Origin: Rhizobium sp. Q54
GTDB lineage: Bacteria; Pseudomonadota; Alphaproteobacteria; Rhizobiales; Xanthobacteraceae
Reading direction: 5' to 3'
Length of the DNA stretch: 48,034 nt
NCBI GenBank assembly: GCA_945861265.1
Contig: CAMAUC010000002.1
Coordinates: forward strand, 1 to 48,034
Shown in pieces: positions 17,472-24,028 of this stretch. The first letter of the stretch is position 1, and each line of letters opens with the position of its first letter. The translations under genes and the position numbers were made by a program. The notes under the pieces are model-generated. The model made no database searches. It was not told the DNA's origin and saw nothing but the letters and a program-made list of their open reading frames with translations.

Positions 17472-17503
17472 AAAAGCCCCGGACTTCGGTCCGGGGCTTT
17501 TTT
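17472..17503 (+). terminator. Rho-independent terminator after omp copy 2
   Basis: AAAAGCCCCGGAC, loop TTC and GGTCCGGGGC followed by six T form a strong intrinsic terminator 23 bases after the stop. Confidence 0.95.
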
Positions 17504-17562
17504 ATTGGGAACTTTCGGCGGCGAGTTCCATAGCGTTGCCGGACGGACACAGTCGATACATA

Positions 17563-17578
17563 TGATCACGAGTGATCA
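17563..17578. promoter_or_regulatory. Inverted repeat upstream of omp copy 3
   Basis: TGATCAC-GA-GTGATCA has 7-bp perfect arms and a 2-base centre, about 100 bases before the start codon. It could be a regulator site that distinguishes the control of this copy, as no such repeat is seen before copies 1 and 2. Confidence 0.4.
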
Positions 17579-17679
17579 GAATTGCACGGAACGACCCATC
17601 GAACTCCGCATTGTATGTGTAATCGGGGGACGGCGCATCCGCGTCCGTCCGGATGATTTTCATCTGAATGAGGTGCGTC

Positions 17680-18297
17680 ATGAAAAAACTTCTTCTCGCC
17701 AGCGTTGGCCTGTTTGCGCTCGCAGTTGGCTCCGCGTCGGCCGCCGACATGCCGCGCCGGGAAGCCATGCCGACAAAGGCACCGGTCTATGTATCGCAGA
17801 TGTACAACTGGACCGGGCCTTATATCGGCATCAATGGCGGCGCCGCGTTCAGCGGCTCGAACGGTGCCTCTGGCGGCCTGGTCGGCGGCACGCTCGGCTA
17901 TAACCTGCAGTCCGGCCCGCTGGTCTGGGGCATCGAAGGCGATCTCGATTGGACCCGCATCCGTGGCAATAATACCGCCGGCGAAACCAGCAATCGCTGG
18001 CTCAGCACCGTCCGCGGCCGTCTTGGCTACGCGATGGGACCGACCGGCAGCGTGATGCCTTATATCACCGGCGGCGTCGCCTTCGGCGATATCAACAATT
18101 CCGTCGGCGCGGCGAGTTCGCGCACGACCAAGAGCGGCTATGCGCTCGGCGGCGGCATCGAGGCCGCTTTGACCGGTCCGTGGACCGCCAAGGTCGAATA
18201 TTTGTATGTCGATCTCGGCAACGGCCCGACCGTTGGCGCCGTTACGTCGGACTTCCACACCAACATCATTCGCGCCGGCCTCAACTATCGTTTCTAG
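17680..18297 (+). CDS. Outer-membrane beta-barrel protein, Omp25/Omp31 type (copy 3)
   Basis: The 205-residue precursor has the signal peptide MKKLLLASVGLFALAVGSAS cut near AAD, then MPRREAMPTKAPVYV, NWTGPYIGINGGAAFSG and a final strand RAGLNYRF. It is clearly a paralogue of copy 2. An ATG four codons upstream (17668) overlaps the GAGGT ribosome-binding site; the ATG at 17680 is correctly spaced from it and gives a normal signal peptide. It is closed by the terminator at 18319. Confidence 0.9.
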   Translation: MKKLLLASVGLFALAVGSASAADMPRREAMPTKAPVYVSQMYNWTGPYIGINGGAAFSGSNGASGGLVGGTLGYNLQSGPLVWGIEGDLDWTRIRGNNTAGETSNRWLSTVRGRLGYAMGPTGSVMPYITGGVAFGDINNSVGAASSRTTKSGYALGGGIEAALTGPWTAKVEYLYVDLGNGPTVGAVTSDFHTNIIRAGLNYRF

Positions 18298-18318
18298 TTC
18301 GGCCGCGTCGGAGATACG

Positions 18319-18349
18319 AAAGCCCCGGAGGAAACTCCGGGGCTTTTTT
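18319..18349 (+). terminator. Rho-independent terminator after omp copy 3
   Basis: AAGCCCCGGAG, loop GAAA and CTCCGGGGC followed by TTTTTT. The GAAA tetraloop adds stability. It also separates the barrel cluster from the convergent GST gene. Confidence 0.95.
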
Positions 18350-18369
18350 CTTGAGTAGCCGTTGAAGCT

Positions 18370-18990
18370 TTAAGCCGCCACCTTGGTTTCGGCGAAAGCC
18401 GGCACCTGCGCCGCGAAGTGGTCAAGCCAGGCGACGAGCCTTGGATGATCCTTGCGCCAGCTTCCGCCGAAGCGCAGGTCGCGATAGCCGAGCAGGCAAG
18501 CGAGCGTAATCTGTCCGACATTCGGTAAGGGCTCGATCTTCGGATCGAGCGCCGGCGGCGCCGCTTCCAGCGCCGCCAGACCGCGGGCGACCTTGTCGGC
18601 CTGCCGGTCGACCCAGCCTTGCACCTGCATCTCCGCCGTCCTGTAACGGCTCTCGTAAACGATCAGCACCGAGGCATCGAGCATGCCATCGCACAATGCC
18701 TGCAGCCGCAGCGCCGCGAAGCGCGCCTTGGTGTCGCGCGGCACGATATGTCCGCCGCCGGCGATATGATCGAGATATTCGACGATGACGCGCGAGTCGT
18801 AATAGACGGTGCCGTCGTCGAGCACGAGCGCGGGAATTTTGCCGAGCGGATTTTGTACGCGGATCGTATCGGCCGGATCGTTGAGGTCGACCGCGACCAA
18901 TTCTATCTGATCGGCGAGACCGAGCAGGCTGGCGGCGATGCGCGCCTTGCGGGCGAACGGCGATGGCGGAGAATTGCGCAGGATCATCAT
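18370..18990 (-). CDS. Glutathione S-transferase family protein
   Basis: The 206-residue protein has an N-terminal thioredoxin-like domain (residues 1-80). It contains RNSPPSPFARKARIA, where the early Ser is the likely glutathione-activating residue, PLGKIPALVLDDGTVYYDSRVI with the cis-Pro and the Asp-Ser pair that binds the gamma-glutamyl part, and a helical C-terminal domain. The substrate is unknown. Two ATG codons stand side by side at the start; either is possible. The gene stands alone. Confidence 0.88.
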   Translation of the reverse strand: MMILRNSPPSPFARKARIAASLLGLADQIELVAVDLNDPADTIRVQNPLGKIPALVLDDGTVYYDSRVIVEYLDHIAGGGHIVPRDTKARFAALRLQALCDGMLDASVLIVYESRYRTAEMQVQGWVDRQADKVARGLAALEAAPPALDPKIEPLPNVGQITLACLLGYRDLRFGGSWRKDHPRLVAWLDHFAAQVPAFAETKVAA

Positions 18991-19124
18991 GCGGGCTTTT
19001 TCTTGGTTGCGACGCGTAAGGCTGCGTCCGCATCGTCAAATGGTCAAAGGGTCAAGATACCGGAAGCGCGACGCGGACGACGCGCGCGTGCGATCCTTAT
19101 AGACGCAAATTGCCTGAATCGAAT

Positions 19125-19337
19125 TCAGCTCACAACCAGATTCACCGCTTTCGGTCCCTTGCCCTTTTTATCGGGTTCGACATCGAAGCTGATCTTCTGG
19201 CCTTCGTTCAGGCTTTTCAATCCGGCCTGCTCGACCGCGGTAATATGCACGAACACGTCGCGTGCGCCGTCATCCGGTTTGATGAAGCCATAGCCGCGTT
19301 CGGCGTTGAAGAATTTGACGATACCGGTTTGCGCCAT
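19125..19337 (-). CDS. Cold-shock domain protein, CspA family
   Basis: The 70-residue protein is a single cold-shock domain with both nucleic-acid-binding motifs, RNP1 as GYGFIKP and RNP2 as DVFVHI. It binds single-stranded RNA and DNA and acts as an RNA chaperone. The start at 19337 has GGGAGG upstream and gives the normal family length; an in-frame codon further up at 19403 would add an unrelated extension. The region between it and rlmJ (19338-19543) probably contains its promoter and a leader. Confidence 0.95.
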   Translation of the reverse strand: MAQTGIVKFFNAERGYGFIKPDDGARDVFVHITAVEQAGLKSLNEGQKISFDVEPDKKGKGPKAVNLVVS

Positions 19338-19543
19338 CGGGTGTCCCTCCCCGTACACTGCTCCGCCGCCGGCCCCACGCAAGGCGGCTCGGCCGACATT
19401 CACGAACGGGGATAAGAGTCGGCCGAAACGCGGCCTCAGTCCCTCCGCCGGCCCCCCACAGGAGGCGGAACGTCATTGCCAATCCGCGAACTACACACCA
19501 GTTGCGGCTTTGTGGAAAGAGGCGAGACGCCGCGCGCCTGCGA

Positions 19544-20449
19544 TCACCTGGTCTTCGCTTTGGGCTTCGGCTTGGTTTGGCCGGCCGCCTCGCCGCTCAG
19601 CCAGTCGAGCGTGTAGCCGCCGCCCTGCGGCTGGCGCTCCAGCAGACGGCTGAGCACCGGCAGCAGCGCGGCAAGCTCGGCCTCCAGCGTCCAGGGCGGA
19701 TTGACCAGGATCAGGCCGGAGCCGTTGAGCCTTGTCGGATCGCTCACCGGTGAAACGGTCAACTCGGCGCGCAGGATTTTCGCAATGCCGGAACGGCGCA
19801 AGCGCTTGGCCAATTCGTCGGCCTCAAAGCGGCCCTTAATCGGATACCACAAAGCATAAATGCCGGTCGCCCATTTGCGATGCGCCAGACCGAGCATGTG
19901 CGACAGCCGATGAAAGTCCGCGTTCTCCTCGAAAGGCGGATCGACCAGCACCAGGCCGCGCCGCTCCGGTGGCGGCACGTAAGCTTGCAGCGCGGTCCAG
20001 CCGTCGATCTCGATCACCTTGATACGGCTGTCGGCGCGCAAGTGGCGCGACAGGGCGATCGCCGCGTGCGGCTCGAGTTCGCAGGCGATCAGCCGGTCGT
20101 CGGCGCGCAGCCAGGCGCGCGTCAGCGCCGGCGAACCGGGATAGGCGGTCAGTTTGCCCGGCACGTTGAGCGCGCCAATCACATCGAGATAGGGCGCGAG
20201 CAGCGTCACCGCATCGTCCGGCAATTTACCGGCGGCCTTCGCCGCCAGCAGCCGCTCGACGCCGTCGTGCCATTCGCCGCCGCGATTGGCCTCGGCGCTG
20301 GTCAGATCGTAGATGCCGGCGCCGGCATGGGTGTCGATGACGCGGAACGCCGCCGGCTTCTCGCGCAGGTAATGCAGGATGCGGCACAGCACCGCGTGCT
20401 TGAAGACATCGGCGAAGCTGCCGGCATGGAAGGCGTGGCGATAGTTCAT
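19544..20449 (-). CDS. rlmJ: 23S rRNA (adenine(2030)-N6)-methyltransferase RlmJ
   Basis: The 301-residue protein starts MNYRHAFHAGSFADVFKHAVL, the hallmark of RlmJ. It has the SAM-binding strand VIDTHAGAGIYDL near residues 37-49 and the catalytic DPPFE motif near 168, the N6-adenine methylase tetrad. It modifies A2030 of 23S rRNA. AAGGCGG precedes the ATG. It begins 14 bases after the small membrane-protein gene, probably in one transcript. The lysine-rich tail KPKPKAKTR is an extra of this protein. Confidence 0.95.
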   Translation of the reverse strand: MNYRHAFHAGSFADVFKHAVLCRILHYLREKPAAFRVIDTHAGAGIYDLTSAEANRGGEWHDGVERLLAAKAAGKLPDDAVTLLAPYLDVIGALNVPGKLTAYPGSPALTRAWLRADDRLIACELEPHAAIALSRHLRADSRIKVIEIDGWTALQAYVPPPERRGLVLVDPPFEENADFHRLSHMLGLAHRKWATGIYALWYPIKGRFEADELAKRLRRSGIAKILRAELTVSPVSDPTRLNGSGLILVNPPWTLEAELAALLPVLSRLLERQPQGGGYTLDWLSGEAAGQTKPKPKAKTR

Positions 20450-20463
20450 GCCGCCTTCTTAGC

Positions 20464-20778
20464 CTAACGCGGCATGCCGCGCAGGCCGAAATGCGACCGC
20501 GGTTTGACATAGCGGCGCGGTGGCGGCGGTGGGCGCGCTGAACGCGGTTTCAATGTCCCGGACGAAGCCCGCTTGTTGACCGCCGCGAGCGACCGACGCG
20601 AGCGCCGTATCGGCCATAACGCCAAACCCGCCAGGACCCAGACCGACGCCAGCATGCCGACCAGATGCAACCCGGGCGACAGATACAAGGCATCATGCGC
20701 GGTCAATGGCCACAACGCCATATAACCGAGCCCGAGAAACCACAACGCGAATCCCATATAATCCAGGACACGATTCAT
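20464..20778 (-). CDS. Small two-helix membrane protein with basic, proline-rich tail
   Basis: The 104-residue protein has two hydrophobic segments (about residues 7-27 and 36-57) followed by a positively charged tail with RPPPPPRRY. The family is not recognised. GGAG precedes the ATG at good spacing. The basic tail predicts a cytoplasmic C-terminus. It lies just before rlmJ on the same strand. Confidence 0.7.
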   Translation of the reverse strand: MNRVLDYMGFALWFLGLGYMALWPLTAHDALYLSPGLHLVGMLASVWVLAGLALWPIRRSRRSLAAVNKRASSGTLKPRSARPPPPPRRYVKPRSHFGLRGMPR

Positions 20779-20957
20779 CGTCGCACTCCGCGCCCGCTTT
20801 AAATCGCGCGGTCAAGTTTGCTCAACTAGCTTTCAAAAATCTTGCGGCGATCGCGCACACGTCAGGGTTATCCCCGTTGCGTCAATTGCGAGCGTTAGTG
20901 CGTGCTTAATCCAACCGCCGAAAAAAGGTCCGGAAAACGAAATTTTGACAAAAGCGA

Positions 20958-21287
20958 TTAGGCCTCGGTTCCTCGGAAGCCTCGAATAACCCATATCAAT
21001 GCCAATCCTGAGAAGAACAAAAGCGCCGGCGGCAAAGACGCTGTAATCGCAAACAAATAGATCGGAAATGGCTTGGGTTCTGGCGCGCTCTGTCCTGGCG
21101 CTTCGACAAGGGCGCATGTTCCATTCAAAATTCTCAAAGCCTTGGCCATATCAGACTCCCCAGGCTTAGTTTCCGCACAAACCATTTCCGGCGTGTATTC
21201 AATCTGAACTGGATTTGTGAGAAAAAATGCGAAGATGGCCCACAGAACTGTGAATACACACCAAAGTCTGAAAAGGCCTTTTGCCAT
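20958..21287 (-). CDS. Small two-helix membrane protein of unknown function
   Basis: The 109-residue protein has a transmembrane segment near residues 7-24, a periplasmic-looking loop with two cysteines (MVCAETK and GTCALVE) that could form a disulfide, and a second transmembrane segment near 78-101. Base composition of the gene and its flanks is visibly less GC-rich than its neighbours, which suggests recent acquisition. No family is recognised, and the ribosome-binding site is weak (GGAAA). Confidence 0.6.
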   Translation of the reverse strand: MAKGLFRLWCVFTVLWAIFAFFLTNPVQIEYTPEMVCAETKPGESDMAKALRILNGTCALVEAPGQSAPEPKPFPIYLFAITASLPPALLFFSGLALIWVIRGFRGTEA

Positions 21288-21340
21288 ATTCTATTTCCGT
21301 ATGCGCTTGCGCTTTGGTTCTAAATAAGCCCAGCGTATTT

Positions 21341-21390
21341 CCGCCGCGCACGGCGGGCATTCTAATTCACCCGCCGCGCACGGCGGGCAT
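21341..21390. repeat. Direct repeat of a 20-bp hairpin sequence at the RNase T2 3' end
   Basis: CCGCCGCGCACGGCGGGCAT occurs at 21341-21360 and again at 21371-21390, ten bases apart. Each copy can fold through CCGCC and GGCGG. The second copy codes for the last residues of RNase T2 (MPAVRGG). The first lies just beyond its stop, so the 3' end was probably duplicated. Confidence 0.8.
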
Positions 21391-22113
21391 GGCAACGCGG
21401 TCACGGCGGCAACTACGGCGCGCCAGTTCCGGACAATCGCGGAAGCTGAGATCCTTGTTGAGACAGATGCGCACTTCGCTCAGCCATCTGCTGTCGCAAG
21501 CCACCGCGAAGCCGGCGCGCGACAGACCGGGATTGGCCTTGACGAAGGCCTCGACGACATCGCCGGGCGACACCATCGTTGGCTTTTCAAGCGTCGTGTA
21601 GTCCGCCGGGATCGTCACTGCCGCGCGCGCCTTGCGCACCGTCGCGAAATAGGCCGCCGCAGGCACGCCCGAACAGGTGCCGTGCCGGTCCCATTCATGG
21701 AAAATCAGCCGCGGACTCGGCATCAGATCGAGATTGGCCTCGACAATGCCGCGGTAAAGTCGCGGCGCCGGAACCTGACAGAATGATGGAAAGCCTTTGT
21801 CGTATTGCGGCCACAGCCCGTGCACGACGAAGGCGAAGGGCCGCCCGCCGCATTGCTGGTCGGGCGCCCGGTTCGGCGCGCGCTCGGCCGACGCCGCGCA
21901 ATAGGACGGCGACCAGGACAGCGCCAGCACATAAAAATCGAAGTGGCCCGGCTGGTTCTGCGGCCGCTCATTGGCGCCGGAATTCTGGGCGGCCCCGGGC
22001 GCCCTTTGCGCAAAGGCGACGACGGCGAAGACAAACAAAAAGCTGAGCGTAACCGCCAGCGCGCGCGCCATCTGCGCCAGCCGGGCCCATCGCCGCATGC
22101 GAATTCGGACCAT
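21367..22113 (-). CDS. Secreted ribonuclease, RNase T2 family
   Basis: The 248-residue precursor has an N-terminal signal peptide (hydrophobic residues 18-35, cut near FAQ). Both catalytic segments are intact: CAS1 FVVHGLWPQ with His98, and CAS2 HEWDRHGTC with His139, Glu140 and His144. Six or more cysteines fit disulfide formation after export. It cleaves single-stranded RNA in the periplasm or outside the cell. The ATG at 22113 has GGGGG five bases upstream; longer starts exist at 22140 and 22137. The gene is divergent from the ribbon-helix-helix gene. Confidence 0.92.
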   Translation of the reverse strand: MVRIRMRRWARLAQMARALAVTLSFLFVFAVVAFAQRAPGAAQNSGANERPQNQPGHFDFYVLALSWSPSYCAASAERAPNRAPDQQCGGRPFAFVVHGLWPQYDKGFPSFCQVPAPRLYRGIVEANLDLMPSPRLIFHEWDRHGTCSGVPAAAYFATVRKARAAVTIPADYTTLEKPTMVSPGDVVEAFVKANPGLSRAGFAVACDSRWLSEVRICLNKDLSFRDCPELARRSCRRDRVAMPAVRGG

Positions 22114-22150
22114 GAATACCCCCAGCCCAGACGTCATCACACTTCCGTGA

Positions 22151-22223
22151 GAACAAATACCGAATTGATGTTTCTCAAGAGTTCCATCGATTCATAGCGG
22201 ATGTTCGAGAACATTTCAAGAAC
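22151..22223. promoter_or_regulatory. SOS-box-like cluster between RNase T2 and the ribbon-helix-helix gene
   Basis: GAAC-N7-GAAC at 22209-22223 (GTTCTTGAAATGTTC on the other strand) is a perfect match to the alphaproteobacterial LexA consensus GTTC-N7-GTTC, with a fitting A/T-rich centre. Two near matches lie beside it: GAAC-N7-GAAT at 22151-22165 and GTTT-N7-GTTC at 22170-22184. The perfect box is 96 bases before the RNase T2 start and 131 bases before the plus-strand gene. Confidence 0.5.
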
Positions 22224-22262
22224 GAACAGGGCAGGCTATTCCCCTAACGAAAGGAGCGCTGC

Positions 22263-22279
22263 GTTCCATCCGATGGAAC
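22263..22279. promoter_or_regulatory. Perfect 17-bp inverted repeat, candidate operator
   Basis: GTTCCATC-C-GATGGAAC has 8-bp perfect arms and a single centre base, 75 bases before the ribbon-helix-helix start. The half-site GTTCCATC also occurs at 22181-22188. Ribbon-helix-helix proteins often autoregulate through short palindromes, so this is a natural binding-site candidate. Confidence 0.5.
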
Positions 22280-22353
22280 CGAATGAGTAAGTTGCGCATT
22301 AGGCGGATGTTACTCACGACGTTGTCGCGCCAGGGGCAGGAGGGGGCGATCCA

Positions 22354-22638
22354 ATGCCGAAAGTTCGAAAGCCACATCATCTGGCGCGCGGCGAGCGCCT
22401 GCAAATCATGCTGTCGCCGGACGAATTGACCGCCGTCGACGATTTTCGTTTCAAGAATCGCATGCCGAGCCGGGCGGCCGCCGTGCGCGAACTTTTTCGC
22501 ATCGGTCTCAGCCACACCGGCTTCGCCCATAACACCGATGGCAAGAAGTCGTCGGATATCGGCGTGCTCGAGGATGCTGCCCCGGCCAGCAATGTCAGCG
22601 GCTTGCGCATGGTGCCCAAGGATGGCGCCGTCCCCTGA
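22354..22638 (+). CDS. Ribbon-helix-helix DNA-binding protein
   Basis: The 94-residue protein contains RLQIMLSPDELTAVDDF at residues 15-31 followed by a turn and SRAAAVRELFRIGLS, the strand-helix-helix pattern of the MetJ/Arc superfamily. The tail is probably disordered. Close homologues are, from memory, common in Bradyrhizobium relatives, and their targets are not known to me. GGAGGGGG precedes the ATG. No toxin gene follows, so an antitoxin role is not supported. Confidence 0.8.
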   Translation: MPKVRKPHHLARGERLQIMLSPDELTAVDDFRFKNRMPSRAAAVRELFRIGLSHTGFAHNTDGKKSSDIGVLEDAAPASNVSGLRMVPKDGAVP

Positions 22639-22808
22639 ACGCGTGCGGAACGTCACCGGTCAGCAAAGTCCACAAAGAACACTGAAACCGCGGAGAACGC
22701 CGAATAAGTAAACTGAGCCGGCGGCGGCGAGTGAGTGCTTTGCTCTTAGACTACAAGCGACTCGCGCAGTTAAAACGACAGGTGCATCGTCCTCGCAGTG
22801 AGGATTCC

Positions 22809-23009
22809 ATGATCAATGACCTGTTGGACGCCAACGAACTTCGCCGCCGCGCCGAACAATGCGCGGCACGCGCAGAGCAGATTGTCGCGCAGCGCGCCGA
22901 GCGCGAGCGACTCTTGACAATGAAAGAGTCGCTGCTGGCGCTCGCCGACACCGCCGACTGGCTGTCCGGCCGCTCGCACGATCTTTTCTTGCAAAACGCC
23001 GCTGATTAA
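22809..23009 (+). CDS. Small helical protein of unknown function
   Basis: The 66-residue protein begins MINDLLDANELRRRAEQCAARAEQ and is predicted to be mostly helical, rich in Arg, Glu and Ala, likely a short coiled coil. Similar small proteins with an LRRRAEQC motif occur widely in rhizobia with no assigned function. GTGAGG precedes this ATG; an upstream start at 22731 lacks a ribosome-binding site. It converges with the gene at 23026. Confidence 0.65.
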   Translation: MINDLLDANELRRRAEQCAARAEQIVAQRAERERLLTMKESLLALADTADWLSGRSHDLFLQNAAD

Positions 23010-23025
23010 AGACCGCGCCGCTCGT

Positions 23026-23562
23026 TCAGGGCCGCGCCATCTTGCAAGCCGGGTTATAGGCCCAGTTGCGGTCGAGGCCGACTACACACCATTCGACGCC
23101 CCAGCTGGCGCCGATCAGCCCGGTGTCCTCGCCGATCCAGTAATCCACCTTGTGCCGGCGTCCGTCGCTGACCAGGGCCACGGCGGTGCAAAACCGGCGC
23201 GGAATGGTCGCCTTCGCCCACGGGCTGAATGCCGTCTGCCGCACATCCTCGAAGCCGAGAATTTGCAGGGCCGAATTCCAGAACCGGCCTTCCTTTTCCG
23301 CGAAGCGCGAAGCGATGTCGCCGAGCGCCGCCTCGCAACCCGGCAAAGCCCCTTCGTATTTGCCGCCGTCGTAATTGGCGCCGGTCATATAGATCTGTTT
23401 TTGCAGGACGTTGGCCGCCTGTGCCGGCGCGGCGGAAAAGCCTGCAACGAGGCCGCAGGTCGCCACAAAGGCCATAGCCATGGTCATGGTCATGGTCATG
23501 GTCATGGTCATGGTCATGGTCATGGTCTTGGCCACGGACCGAACGCTGCGAAACAGGTTCAT
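23026..23562 (-). CDS. Secreted protein of unknown function with a Thr-Met repeat in its signal peptide
   Basis: The 178-residue precursor starts MNLFRSVRSVAK, then runs through eight Thr-Met pairs and on to a normal signal-peptide core and cleavage site near AQAAN (about residue 51). The mature part has four cysteines or more (PGCEAALG, RFCTAVA, EWCVVG, PACKMARP) and no family that I recognise. The repeat makes the hydrophobic region unusually long. The ATG at 23562 is preceded by GAGGAG at 9 bases; a GTG at 23568 is too close to that site. Each repeat also supplies an in-frame ATG. Confidence 0.75.
   Translation of the reverse strand: MNLFRSVRSVAKTMTMTMTMTMTMTMTMAMAFVATCGLVAGFSAAPAQAANVLQKQIYMTGANYDGGKYEGALPGCEAALGDIASRFAEKEGRFWNSALQILGFEDVRQTAFSPWAKATIPRRFCTAVALVSDGRRHKVDYWIGEDTGLIGASWGVEWCVVGLDRNWAYNPACKMARP
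23479..23526. repeat. Hexanucleotide tandem repeat, eight perfect units
   Basis: CATGGT is repeated eight times (48 bp) without a mismatch, flanked by degenerate units. On the coding strand each unit is ACC-ATG, giving Thr-Met. Because the unit length is a multiple of three, gain or loss of units changes the signal peptide length but not the frame. Confidence 0.97.
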
Positions 23563-23922
23563 CGTCACACACTCCTCACGCCACAGAACGCTTTACCGGC
23601 CTATTTGGGCGTATCGCCTGCGCCAAATTATCACGCGCGGCGACCGGAATTCGACTTTATCACAGATTTTTTGCCGGAGCGGCGAGTTGACCACAGATTC
23701 GCAGCGTATCGGACTCGTGACTCGGATTGCGGCGCTGCATCATTTTCCAGCGAGTCGGGCGAGTCCGTCGGCTCTTGTGACGTGGCGTTGAGTTTTGCGC
23801 GTCCCGTTCGGTCTATTTTTGCGTTCGGTGGCGTCGTTGCGTGCGGCCGCGTTTCGTCTGGCCGCAAGGCGTTCCCGGCGTTGGCTGCCGGCCCGGTGCC
23901 GGCAGCCGCGTCGCGACTAACA
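23563..23922. other. Intergenic region with a strong hairpin, no gene seen
   Basis: This stretch lies upstream of the secreted-protein gene (minus) and downstream of rsmE (minus). It contains a 10-bp perfect stem at 23883-23907, GGCTGCCGGC and GCCGGCAGCC around CCGGT. No T-run follows on either strand. Open frames here have no ribosome-binding site or family match. Confidence 0.5.
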
Positions 23923-24028
23923 TTAGTGCGTTTTCGAGCGAAGTGGGTACCGGTTCGCGTGAAGAAAACGCGACAAACAAAAGACTAGAGCCCCGGCTTT
24001 GATTCCATCAAAGCTGGAAAGGCTCTAG
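23923..24028 (+). repeat. Two-hairpin dispersed repeat, copy A
   Basis: This 106-bp element is one of three near-identical copies. The first half (GCGTTTTCGAGCGAAGTGGG through GAAGAAAACGC) and the second half (CTAGAGCC, GGCTTTGATTCCATCAAAGC, GGCTCTAG) each form an inverted repeat. The last bases, CTCTAG, include the stop codon of rsmE read on the minus strand (24025-24027). It differs from copy C by a few bases and one indel. Confidence 0.95.

Noticed and set aside
22354-23009. Toxin-antitoxin pair (ribbon-helix-helix protein plus small gene)
   Set aside because: The two genes are 170 bases apart and the second has no toxin-like fold or motif; spacing and content do not fit.
23479-23526. CATGGT tract as a CRISPR or binding-site array
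   Set aside because: Units are adjacent without spacers and lie within a coding sequence; this is a simple microsatellite.
23411-23791. A plus-strand frame reading Met-Val repeats through the CATGGT tract
   Set aside because: It exists only because the repeat is open in all frames; it has no ribosome-binding site and the minus-strand protein has a proper signal peptide and ribosome-binding site.
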